In this document: one piece after another, positions 1-7,551 of the stretch
How the letters are laid out: every line of letters starts with the position of its first letter
Numbering within the stretch: the stretch's first letter is position 1
Origin: Stramonita haemastoma
Lineage: Eukaryota; Mollusca; Gastropoda; Neogastropoda; Muricidae
Direction: 5' to 3'
NCBI GenBank assembly: GCA_030674155.1
Contig: JASPKP010008154.1
Span: forward strand, 1 to 11,877
Length of the DNA stretch: 11,877 nt
Made by a program: the position numbers and the translations under genes
The notes under the pieces: generated by a model
What the model was told of the DNA's origin: nothing
What the model saw: only the letters and a program-made list of their open reading frames with translations
The model's database searches: none

Positions 1-546
1 TTTTTTATAGGGGCTAAGTGTTTAAATTTTTCCCCCAAATTTTTTGTGTTCAACCTTGGATCGAATTTGGTTTTACATGTCTTAAATAAGGCACGGTTTT
101 TAATTCCTCGGGTTACCCCGAAGAAAAAAAAAAAAAGGACGATACAACTAATATTTTCCACTCACAACAGAAACCTCAAAAAATAAATCATTCAGCCCAT
201 GATGAAAAAAGATGGCAGATTCTTACCCCCCAAAACCCATCATCTTACAAAAAAAACTAAATGATTTCCTTCAAAACAATTATGGGCATAGCCCTTTTAG
301 CGGGGTTAAAACTTTTTCTTTCATTTATCAATCAAACATAATTACCCAGGGGAAACATACTTACTTTCACAAAATTTCTTTTAATAATCCCTAAAACTGC
401 TACCATCTTTCACTATAAAAATCTTTAAACATCATCATTTTTTTTTATCACTATCCTTATTACTGTTTTTTAGAATCGTCGTTCTATAGTCCCCTTTTTT
501 TTGCTTGTTAATTTTAAGTTTGAAATTTTTTTATTTTGGGTTATAC
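1..546. other. AT-rich intergenic sequence, no gene seen
   Basis: This stretch is AT-rich with many short A and T runs. The only open frame of note is about 60 codons (212-394, plus) and has no recognisable motif, signal peptide or compositional bias that would support coding. I see no repeat family or RNA gene in it. Confidence 0.6.
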
Positions 547-690
547 TCCCCTCTCTCTTCTCCCCTTTTCTCTCTCTCTTTTATCCCCCTAAACTCTCTC
601 TCCTCTCTCTCACCCCATTTATCTTATCGTTTTTTCTCTCTCTCTCCGTGTTTTTTTTTTTTTAAATTTAATTTTTTTTATTCTTTTTTT
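547..690. repeat. CT-rich pyrimidine tract ending in poly(T)
   Basis: The plus strand is almost entirely C and T from 547 to about 647, with several runs of (CT)n, and then continues as T-rich sequence to 690. It is simple-sequence DNA. It lies just beyond the 3' end of the minus-strand SINE that stops near 694. The 110-codon open frame across it is a product of the low complexity (Leu, Ser and Phe only) and is not called. Confidence 0.85.
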
Positions 691-693
691 TTC

Positions 694-1025
694 GAGGATA
701 ATGGAATAAGCAATCATGTCTTTTTTTTTTTTTTTTACATCCACCCCCTTTTGTATGCAGTTTTTTTAAAATATTGTCACTTTTCCCCCACCGACACACA
801 AATAGCCTACTTTTGCAAAAAGGGGAACGTGTTTTAACGGGGTGCAAGTTTTCGCGGGGCTTTTGCACACGTGACCCCCCGTTTATAGTTTAATCCGAAA
901 AATTTTGGGGGGGAAATGGATCATACTGAGGGAAAAAACTCCAGGGGAAAAATCCTCTTAAAACGAGATTCAAACCCGGGGTCAGCAGATCAAAAACCCG
1001 CATCATTGTGACCATTTAGGCTATC
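694..1025 (-). mobile_element. tRNA-derived SINE, copy A (nearly full length)
   Basis: Read on the minus strand, this begins with a tRNA-like head. An A-box-like GATAGCCTAAATGG lies at about 1025-1012, and a B-box-like GGTTTGAATCT lies at 976-966, about 40 bases further on, which is normal spacing for an internal RNA polymerase III promoter. The body then has TTTTAAGAGGATT, a run of seven C (913-907), AACTATAAAC near 890, and GTCACGTGTGCA near 875. These anchors recur in the same order in the copies at 4381 and 5431, which shows one dispersed family. The 3' part has an A15-16 tract (plus-strand T run 721-736) followed by ACATGATTGCTTATTCC and CATTATCCTCG, also found at 4198. SINEs are non-coding and depend on a partner LINE for mobility. 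The head is degenerate, so transcription is unlikely. The 5' end is inferred from the A box and the 3' end from similarity to the copy at 4198. Confidence 0.75.
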
Positions 1026-1033
1026 CCCCCTTT

Positions 1034-1237
1034 TGTTGTGTGTGTGTGGTGTTGTTTTGTGTGTGGGGTGTGTGTGTGTGTGTGTTTTGGTGTGTGTGTG
1101 TGTTTTGTTTTGGGGTTGTGGGGTTTGGACAGGGTTTTGATTTTGTTGTAAAAAAACCCCCCTTTTCACCAGAGCCACTGACACGAACCCAAAATTCAAA
1201 AAAATTTACACCTTTGACAACCCTGCCCCTTACAAAC

Positions 1238-1286
<49 letters not shown>

Positions 1287-1323
1287 CCAAAAACACACAC
1301 ACACACACACGTGTATGTGTGTG
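1034..1323. repeat. GT microsatellite facing an AC microsatellite (imperfect inverted pair)
   Basis: The plus strand is GT-rich with TTTT and GGG interruptions from 1034 to about 1115. About 125 bases later it has a clean (AC) run at 1239-1284, a short C/A interruption, (AC)9 at 1293-1310, and a GTGTATGTGTGTG end at 1311-1323. The two blocks are complementary and inverted, so a foldback is possible. The spacer (1116-1238) is unique sequence. The open frames here read as His-Thr or Cys-Val strings and are not genes. Confidence 0.85.
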
Positions 1324-2215
1324 CCAACCTGCAAATTTACCTAAATTTTTAAAAAAAACCCCCTAAACTGCCTTTGGGTTTTGGGGCACAAACGGATACA
1401 CGTGAATAGTGAAACCGCAAAGAAATCTGTGACACCGAACCTCAAGCGAGTTTCGGGACGCTTTTGTTTAGCGTGTGTTTGAAAAGAGTGTCACAAACCA
1501 AAAACAAACCCACACCAACCGGTTGTGCCCGGGGAAAGTGATATTTTCACATGCCCCGTGGATTTTAAAGTTGACCAATCCACACCCTCGAGCGGATCTG
1601 TTGTTTCTTTGTCACTTTGAGGTGGCAAAACTTTGGATGTTTCACTTCGCTTGTGGACGACAGGGGCCCAATTTCGCTCCATGGTCGCAAATTTCCCAAA
1701 CATGTACAAGTTTCGTCAAGGATCCCATAGTGTTTGTGTAAAGTTCTCTGAAATTTCTATTTTGTGATGTCTTTGGGTTTCGTTTTGAAGTAGGAAAAAA
1801 GATCGTTTTAAACCCAAAATTTAAAGAAGTTACCACATTTCAGTATATGCTTATGGCAAAGAAATATTCAAACTGAGACAATTTGGAAAAAAATAAATCT
1901 CAAGCCCAAATGCCCAAACACCAAATCAACAATACACTGCTATTTTTTGAAAAATTTTTTTTCTATCAAAAAAAAACTTTTCTTTTTTTTTTTTAAAAAA
2001 TATTTTTTTATAAAGTTGTAGAAGATGGCCAAAATTTTAACATCAGGTTACTGTACAAGGGGGAATTGTTTGTTTGGGTTTTTTTGTGAAAAATAAAAGC
2101 AACCAAATTTCTAAAAAAAAATAAAAATGTTATTTATTGGGTTGTGTGGGTTTTAAGGCTAATGCAAGCGCTTTGATTTGTTTTTTTTCAAGAATGCCCT
2201 ATTTAAAAATTTCCC
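1324..2215. other. Unique sequence, no recognised gene
   Basis: Bases about 1370-1850 are non-repetitive and of mixed composition. They hold an 88-codon open frame (1475-1741, plus) and overlapping minus frames of 60-70 codons. None shows a motif, repeat or splice arrangement I recognise, so I do not call a gene. From about 1860 the sequence becomes AT-rich with A and T runs. If an exon lies anywhere in the left third of the window, 1400-1750 is the least unlikely place, but there is no positive evidence. Confidence 0.5.
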
Positions 2216-2217
2216 CT

Positions 2218-2297
2218 TTTATTTTTAATTTTTATTATTAAATTTTTATTATTTTATATTATTATTTTTATTAAAATTTTTATTATTTAAATTTGTT
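2218..2297. repeat. (TTA/ATT)n AT-only microsatellite-like tract
   Basis: This is about 80 bases of almost pure A and T made of TTATTA, ATTTTT and TTTATT units, with no clean period. It is a degenerate ATT-type simple repeat. Confidence 0.75.
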
Positions 2298-3185
2298 AAC
2301 TTACAGGGGTTACAAAATAGATTGCAAAGTAAAACGGAAATTCAGCAAAAATGGCAAATTAATAGTGCTTTAAAAAATTTCTTTTTCGAGTTTTCAGCTG
2401 GCAGAATTTAAAAAGGGTTTTTTTTAAAGTCTGGCTTTGGGGAAACAGAGGGTTTTGGGTGTGAAATATTTTTTGCAAAAACTTCCAAAAGTATATTCTT
2501 TATTTTAAAGGGGTCTTTTTGTCAGCCCATATTCTGCGTGAAAAGATAGTCTGGGGCATTTTTTTTGTGCGTCCAAATGAAAAAGAAACTGATGGGTTTA
2601 AACAAGGGGCTTCCATAAACCTTATCCCCGTAATTTTTAAAAAAAGGGTTTTTTTTTTAAAAAAAAGAGAAAAATGACAAAGATGACTGTTGTATTGATG
2701 TTGCCCGCTTAAAGCTGGTGCTAATTTAATTTTTTTGAAAATATCTCCCCTTAATGGGGAAAAACGTGAGTCATGGTCCCCATTTTGATTCTTTTTTGTG
2801 TGTCCAAAAAAATGTCTTCGTGGTTTTCCCCTTTTGGGAAAAGTGTATTGAATTTTCTCAGAAAAAACTTACACAAACAAAATCTGGCAAAAATAATTTT
2901 ATTTTTTTCTATCACAAGAAATATGTAAACAGTAAGGGGCTAAAGTACATGTAAAATGAAAATAAAAAAATTAAACTTAAAAGCAATAGCCCCTGTGGAA
3001 AAAAAAAATTCGATATAAAATTATTCCCCGAAGGGAAAGGGAATTATTCTTTAAACCGCTCCCCAAATGTTTCTAAAGGGAAAACGATACAAAATTTAAA
3101 AGTTATGTAAGATTTTTTCCTTTTTGCAGTTTTATTTGTGCCCCTTTAAACTTATGCCCTTACCACGAGATTTTTAGGCAATGCA
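2298..3185. other. AT-rich unique sequence, no recognised gene
   Basis: Mixed AT-rich sequence with many A and T homopolymers. The longest open frame is 66 codons (2754-2954, plus), rich in Lys and Phe as expected from AT-rich DNA, and has no recognisable motif. A short foldback of the form AAAGGGTTTTTTTTTTAAAAAAAAG lies near 2640-2670 but is a by-product of homopolymers. I see no SINE head or RNA gene. Confidence 0.5.
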
Positions 3186-3289
3186 AAGAGAGAGAGAAAG
3201 AGAAGAGAGAGAGAGAGAGAGAGAAGAAAGAGAAGAGAGAGAGAGAGAAAGTGTTTTGGGGTGTGTTGTGTGAGAAGAAGAGAAAAGAG

Positions 3290-3333
<44 letters not shown>

Positions 3334-3420
3334 GGAAAAGAGAAAGAGAGGAGAGAGAGAGAGAAGAAAAGAGAGAGAGTTTGTGTGTGTGTGTGTGTGT
3401 GTTTTGGGTGGTGTGTGTGG
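3186..3420. repeat. Compound GA then GT microsatellite
   Basis: The plus strand is (GA)n with GAAA and GGGG interruptions from 3186 to 3379, broken once by a GT-rich patch at about 3250-3271. It switches to (GT)n at 3380-3420. The GA part is a nearly pure purine strand. The 80- to 111-codon frames here are Arg-Glu or Ser-Leu strings and are not genes. Confidence 0.9.
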
Positions 3421-3650
3421 GAATAATAATGAACCCGACCCCGGTTTTTTGTACCTTTTTTGTTTCCCCCGCAACAGGTGCCTCCCCCTCCCCACTTTTT
3501 TAGATGACGGAAACTCTTTCCTGTTCGTTATTTAGAACTGAAAACCCCACCCTAAGAATCCCATCACCCCCCTCAGCTAATCCTACAGACCTCTTTTAAG
3601 TGCTTTGTTGACCGCAGCAAGTGCGTGGAAACACGCCCCACCCCATCTGG

Positions 3651-3687
3651 CCCCCCCGCCCCTCCCCCCCTCGCTCGCTCCCCCCCA
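3651..3687. repeat. C-rich tract (G-quadruplex potential on the minus strand)
   Basis: Runs of seven C (3651-3657), four C, seven C and seven C (to 3686), with two CGCT units between the last two. The complementary strand has four or more G runs of at least three bases within 37 bases, which fits the usual G-quadruplex pattern. Confidence 0.6.
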
Positions 3688-3727
3688 GTTTTTTTCAGGG
3701 AAACACAGTGACAAGGAGGTTTACACT

Positions 3728-3750
3728 CCCCGGGAAATTTTTTCCCGGGG
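3728..3750. repeat. Perfect palindrome, 10-bp arms and 3-base loop
   Basis: CCCCGGGAAA at 3728-3737 is matched exactly by TTTCCCGGGG at 3741-3750 around TTT. The arms are strong, with seven G:C pairs. No T run follows as in a bacterial terminator, and the setting is eukaryotic, so this is recorded only as a structural element. Confidence 0.8.
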
Positions 3751-4197
3751 CCCCCCCGGGTCCATCCTTTTGGGCCCTTTTTTGCGTCACATGTTGTCCC
3801 CTCCCCGCAAGCTGGTTAATCGAAAACCCGCCCTCCCGGCTGTAACCCCTTTTCAACCCAAAATGTCCCTTCCAAGGTTTCCCGAGCGGGAGCACTATGC
3901 CCCTGGGGAAAGTTCCCAAAAAGGCCCCGACGGGTGGGTGGCCCGGGATGCTGATTGGGGTTGGGGGCGAGCACTTTGGGCAGCCCAAAAAAAGGGTGGA
4001 CAGGGGTTTGGGGGGATGCGGTGAGTCAGGGTAAAAAAAAGTCCCCAAGATTTTAGATTTGCTTGCATCAGGCGTCCCCCGGGGCCTTCGTTCGTTTGGG
4101 GGGTGATAGCACCATAGGGTTATCTATCTAATACATTTAGAAAAGATTTTGGTTTCAATTTTTTTTTCCCTCTTTTTTATTTTTTCTTTTTTTTTTT

Positions 4198-4344
4198 GAG
4201 GAAAATGGGATAAACACTTATGTTTTTTTTGTTTGTTTGTTGTTTTTTTTTAACCCCTTTGTCCCCCCTGTACATAAATTTTTTCAGATAACCCCTTCAC
4301 TACATGACACTAAAACAAATGTCCTACCTAAACCAATTTCGCCC
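4198..4344 (-). mobile_element. SINE copy E, 3' part only
   Basis: Read on the minus strand, this ends with ACATAAGTGTTTATCCC and CATTTTCCTC, preceded by an A/C-rich tract (AAAAAAAACAACAAACAAAC). That matches the order and sequence of the 3' end of copy A (ACATGATTGCTTATTCC then CATTATCCTC after an A15-16 tract). Further 5', GTAGGACATTTGTTTT parallels GTAGGCTATTTGTGTG of copy A. The tRNA-like head and central body are not visible, so this looks 5'-truncated, which is common for elements copied by target-primed reverse transcription. Similarity is partial and judged by eye. Confidence 0.5.
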
Positions 4345-4380
4345 TAAAGCCTTTTGTTATTATGTTTATTGATTATACAA

Positions 4381-4655
4381 GGGGTGGGATCCCTAGTGGT
4401 TTGAAGTTGGGCTCACGTTTGACGGCGCGGGATGAAGCCTCCACCTAGACACCCTTTTAAGGGGATTTCCCTCCAGGTAGAGTTGAAATCAATCCCGTGG
4501 GACTAAACTCCCCCCAAAAATCCTTGGGATGAAACTAAATTTCGATGCCCGGCTACGATGCACGCAGAACTCTTGCGCACTCGTAAAACCCGCTCCCCCT
4601 TTGGGAAGAGTGGCCATTATGTCCGGGGAAAAAAAGATACGAAAAAACAAGCAAA
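4381..4655 (+). mobile_element. tRNA-derived SINE, copy B
   Basis: The head has an A-box-like GATCCCTAGTGG at 4388-4399 and a degenerate B box GGGATGAAGCC at 4429-4439. The body follows the same anchor order as copies A and C: CTTTTAAGGGGATTTCCC, a run of six C then A5 (4510-4520), CTTGGGATGAAACTAAAT, then GATGCACGCA, GCGCACTCGTAAAA and CCCGCTCCCCCTTTGGG. The 3' end becomes A-rich (GATACGAAAAAACAAGCAAAC, about 4635-4655), taken as the tail. A 60-codon open frame starting at 4558 lies inside the body. Its translation resembles the frame in copy A only because the DNA is homologous, so it is not a gene. Confidence 0.7.
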
Positions 4656-4779
4656 CCCGCATGCACCTGGATCGTGCTTAGACAAATTCCCAAAAGTCGA
4701 ATGGGCATGCTTAATGTGCTGCATTTTGAAAGGGGAATAATTTATCGCTCATCCAAAGGACTTTGAGAAGAGCAAATCA

Positions 4780-4892
4780 TGCCAAGTAAACCCCGGGGCA
4801 AAAATTCCCATCGACAGACATCCACTCGGTGAAACTAAAATCTGCGCTTGCACGTCAGATTACGAGTTCGATGTTCTTCACTAGGCTACCCC
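4780..4892 (-). mobile_element. tRNA-like SINE head, copy G
   Basis: Read on the minus strand, this begins GGGTAGCCTAGTGAAG, a good A box. It then has AACATCGAACTCGTAATCTGA, which looks like an anticodon stem-loop with CGT at the anticodon position, and GCAGATTTTAGTTTCACC at 4846-4829, a diverged B box. The order and spacing are tRNA-like, but the acceptor and T arms do not pair well enough for a working tRNA gene. The 3' boundary is uncertain; I extend it to about 4780, where the sequence turns to generic A/T and C runs. It may be another subfamily of the SINE at 4381. Confidence 0.5.
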
Positions 4893-5403
4893 CCCTTCAA
4901 ATTGCTATGCAGCGAAAGATTTTGTGCAATTTAGATGTATGCACCCTTGTTAGCATTTTTTACGTTTTTGGCCTCAAAAAAAAAATTATCAAAAAAATTT
5001 TAAAACTCAAATTTCAACAACACAGGTTATGATTGACTCTCCTAATTTATGGGAAAATAAATTTGTGGCAATTAAAACCCCGTGCACATAACTGAAAAAT
5101 AAGGCCGACTGAGTAACGACTTATAAACTGCCCAAAACGCAAAAAAAACACAAAATTCTTTTCTTTACCCCACAGCAACGACAAAACTGCAGTACTTTTT
5201 GCTCAAATCAAAACCCACATCCCCCTTTCTGCCTTTTTTTGGGTCACAAACCTCACTCTGTTCCCGCATCAGTTTTAGGTTAAAAAATGTCAATATTTTT
5301 TTTCTAAGTCTGAAATTCAACAGGTCGGTTTTTTTTTTTCAAAGTTCTCCGGGGATACAGTAACAGTTCCATGTTATCATATTATTAAACAACTTATAAC
5401 TTT
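4893..5403. other. AT-rich unique sequence, no recognised gene
   Basis: Mixed sequence with A and T runs between two SINEs. The longest open frame (4829-5032, plus, 67 codons) starts inside the neighbouring SINE head and ends in a Lys-rich AT tract, so it is not credible as a gene. No other feature is seen. Confidence 0.5.
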
Positions 5404-5430
5404 GGGGGGGGGGAAAGGGGGGGAGGGGGG
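5404..5430 (+). repeat. G-tract cluster (G10, G7, G6), G-quadruplex candidate
   Basis: Three G runs separated by AAA and A: 5404-5413, 5417-5423 and 5425-5430. Since the first run can supply two G columns, the block meets the four-run quadruplex pattern on the plus strand. It directly abuts the A box of the SINE that begins at 5431. Confidence 0.75.
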
Positions 5431-5685
5431 TTAGCCTAACAGAAAAAGTTGGGGCTCTAATATGACATTCGGGGGATCGAGCCACCAGGGAGGCCCCCTT
5501 TTTAAAAGGAAGTTTACCCTGGATTTAAACATCATACACTTCGCCCCCCCAAACCCCTTGGGGTGGAACTATAAATCGAGGTCCCGTGTCGAACCATGCA
5601 AACATTTTTCCCGCACGTTAAAAACCCTGTTCGCTTTTGGGAGAGAAGGCTTTTTCGAACGAGGAACGCACGAAACTTTTTAAAC
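5431..5685 (+). mobile_element. tRNA-derived SINE, copy C
   Basis: The head has an A-box-like TTAGCCTAACAG at 5431-5442 and a B-box-like GGATCGAGCC at 5474-5483, with about 40 bases between their starts. The body repeats the anchors of copies A and B in order: TTTTTAAAAGGAAG, a run of seven C with AAACCCC (5544-5557), GGAACTATAAATCGAGGTCCCGTGT (5565-5589), CGCACGTTAAAAACCC (5612-5627) and TTTTGGGAGAGAAGG. A tail resembling that of copy B (CCGGGAAACGAAAAAACAAAC) does not follow directly but appears near 5823-5845, so the 3' end may have been split by an insertion. The 73-codon open frame here is within the SINE and is not called. Confidence 0.7.
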
Positions 5686-6065
5686 AATAAAACAAAACGC
5701 AATGACAGGGTGTTGTGTAAGACACGTCCCTGAGTTGGATGTGGCTACCTTTTGTGGGGGGTTTAAAAAAAGGGTTGCATACACAAAAACTCTCACCACT
5801 GGGAAAACCTCAAGCTTTTGCCCGGGAAACGAAAAAACAAACAAACAAAACCAAAACCTTTTCTGAGCTGCGTGACTTTTTTACCCCCATGCATTTGACA
5901 AGTTCTACATGTTTTGGGGGTCATATTTTTCTTATCATTGTTGTGTGTTATGACTGTTTTTGGTTTTCATAACTTTCATTTAGCTACCATAATTTTTGGG
6001 TTCTTCACTGCAGTGGTTTTTATGCGTCATGTCCATTACAGAGTATAAAAAAACCCCGCCTCAGG
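5686..6065. other. Unique sequence with a possible displaced SINE tail
   Basis: No gene is recognised. An A/C-rich piece with GCCCGGGAAACGAAAAAACAA at about 5821-5841 resembles the tail of copy B (GTCCGGGG, then CGAAAAAACAAGCAAAC) and could be the 3' end of copy C. The rest is mixed AT-rich sequence. The 77-codon frame (5739-5972) has no recognisable motif. Confidence 0.4.
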
Positions 6066-6179
6066 TTGTGTGTGTGTGGTGTGTGGTGTGTGTGGTTTTG
6101 TGTGTTGTGTGTGTGGGGTGTGTGTTGTTGTGTGGTGTGTGTGTTTTGTGTCTGTTGTCTGTGTGTCTGTGTGTGTGTG
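6066..6179. repeat. Degenerate GT microsatellite
   Basis: The plus strand consists of TGTG units with frequent GG, TT and CTGT interruptions over about 114 bases. The Cys-Val-rich frames across it (83 and 117 codons) are low-complexity artefacts. Confidence 0.9.
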
Positions 6180-6339
6180 ACTCAGTTTTCCCATGGGGGG
6201 GTACGTTTAACCCCCAAGACCCCAAAACCCAGCCTTATCATCTCGCTTTTGACAAGAAAAAGACTTTTATGCAGATTTGCAGACCATACCAAACACTGTG
6301 TCAGGGTAAAATCATGACAAACCTTCACTGCAAAACCCC

Positions 6340-7168
6340 TTTCGCGTGAAACTTAACCCCTATGAATCATTTTGGTCAAGTGACACCAGAAGAAGGCCCT
6401 CCCCTGGCCAGGTGAAGACTACTATCCAAAAACGGGCACGGATCCACGTTACACAAGGATCAGCAATAGACTCCCCTCCAATGGAGGGCAGGAATACGAT
6501 CAAGTCCCCATCGGAAAGGTTGAAACAGCAAACACCCAAAAGGGACACACGCGCAACTACCGTGCAAAATCCCAGGCCCTAAAACAAGCTGCCACCATGG
6601 CCAGCACTCTAAAGATGAAATGTCGCAAGTGTTTTTGTTTTTTTTTTAACTGATGCTTGCCCCCCAAAAAGCTCTGTTGCAGACAAAGAGGCAAAACTCC
6701 AACGGGGAATTACAGCCCTTCACAAAACAACTTGTAACGCTGCAGGGACCCCCCGCCCACTGGGGGCAAAAACCTGGCAACGAACAGGTGATGAATTTGC
6801 AAAAAAAGGGCACAAAAGAACAGGCGAAAGCCCTCGGGCACCGCCCCTGAAAAGGATCATCAAATCAATGGCCCGCCCAAAGAAAAAGGACGACTACCTC
6901 TATCTAAAAAAAAACATAATTCTAAATTCCGCCCTGGGCACAACAACTAAATCACGAAAATTTTATGTCTACAAAGCTGAAACTCACCCTTCTCCCCCGT
7001 GCGCCGGTGATAAAAAAAACCAACTGTCGAGTACATCCTTCAGAGAGGGGGGCTATTCAACGACCTGAAGAAGGTTCTGTAACAGACGGAGAAAACCCAC
7101 AACTAAGCTTTGGCCAAGAGGAGCGGGAAAGGACATGCGATTTTTTTTTCCCAAGAATTACGGTGTAA
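6340..7168 (+). pseudogene. Non-LTR retrotransposon ORF2 fragment: RNase H domain and C-terminal tail
   Basis: In intact relatives this is the C-terminal part of a reverse transcriptase polyprotein. The RNase H domain removes template RNA during target-primed reverse transcription. The relic reads in order through all three plus frames: HVTQGSA (about 6445-6465, where the family has TDGSA, so the first catalytic Asp is Gln); NYRAK followed by SQAL (6555-6581, where the family has NYRAE, so the catalytic Glu is Lys); TDA (6649-6657, catalytic Asp kept at 6652); PAHWG...GNEQ (6752-6787); then, after a one-base loss, DEFAKKG (6790-6810, last Asp kept). Beyond the domain come KRIIKSMARP and KDDYLYL (about 6855-6905), FRPGHNN (6927-6947), MSTKLKLT (6965-6988), and TVEYILQ with LFNDLKKVL (7023-7079), the usual zinc-knuckle-like tail in which the Cys after ILQR is lost. 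The final stop is at 7166. The RT domain itself is not seen. RNase H-bearing clades such as I and Jockey are the likely source; the clade is not determined. Confidence 0.85.
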
Positions 7169-7545
7169 AGAAAAAAACAAAAAAAGGGGTTTGGTCAAGT
7201 GCTGCAGTAGCTCTTGCACGGAACTTACATTCAAACCTTCAAATTTAAGAATATTCAGTTGCTCATCCCTCTGTCTGTCTGTTCTATCTCCGTTTTTGCA
7301 CAATATACGCATACCGAAAGAAAAGATACGAAAAAAAAGAAAAGAAAAAAATTGGAACATCGAGTTTTTTGTTTATCTTTTTGTGCTCTGAATCGAGAGT
7401 TCAAAAAATACAAAAGCGGTCTCTGTTTTCCCCCATCAGGAAAAAAAATTAAATCAAAGCCCCCCTTTGTATTCCTTTTCCCAGATTTATTATTCCTTTT
7501 TGTTTTTGTTTAGCAATGGCAATTACAATAGTTCTTTTTAAAACC
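7169..7545. other. Downstream flank of the RNase H relic, probably old 3' UTR then unique sequence
   Basis: No coding motif follows the stop at 7166. The first ~100 bases may be the 3' untranslated part of the retrotransposon, but no clear poly(A) or tandem tail marks its end. Frames of 85-99 codons on both strands (7103-7513) are Lys/Phe-rich low-complexity readings and are not called. Confidence 0.45.
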
Positions 7546-7551
7546 AAATCC

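Larger units (their letters stand above)
3600..4030. other. GC-rich island of unknown nature
   Basis: This block has markedly higher GC than its surroundings, with C clusters at about 3651-3687 and balanced GC afterwards. Overlapping open frames of 139 codons (3605-4024, plus) and 117 codons (3695-4048, minus) exist mainly because stop codons are rare in GC-rich DNA. Both are rich in Pro and Gly, and neither shows a domain I recognise. It could be a diverged repeat, a decayed coding exon or a CpG-type island. I cannot choose between these from the sequence. Confidence 0.4.

Noticed and set aside
1021..1366. Frames of 95-108 codons rich in Cys-Val or His-Thr
   Set aside because: They are translations of GT/AC microsatellites.
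3186..3420. CRISPR array or tandem minisatellite
   Set aside because: There is no repeat-spacer structure; it is a dinucleotide microsatellite with interruptions.
3728..3750. Rho-independent terminator
   Set aside because: The hairpin is strong but lacks a following T run, has no upstream gene, and the context is eukaryotic.
3605..4048. Overlapping 139-codon plus and 117-codon minus frames as a possible gene
   Set aside because: Both strands are open because stop codons are rare in GC-rich sequence. They are Pro/Gly-rich and show no recognisable domain or start context.
6591..6602. GCCACCATGG as a Kozak start of a host gene
   Set aside because: It falls inside the RNase H relic, between the catalytic Glu position and the second Asp motif, and in frame it corresponds to internal residues of that domain.
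7110..7513. Frames of 93 and 99 codons downstream of the RNase H relic
   Set aside because: They start inside or beside the relic, run through Lys/Phe-rich low-complexity DNA and show no motif.
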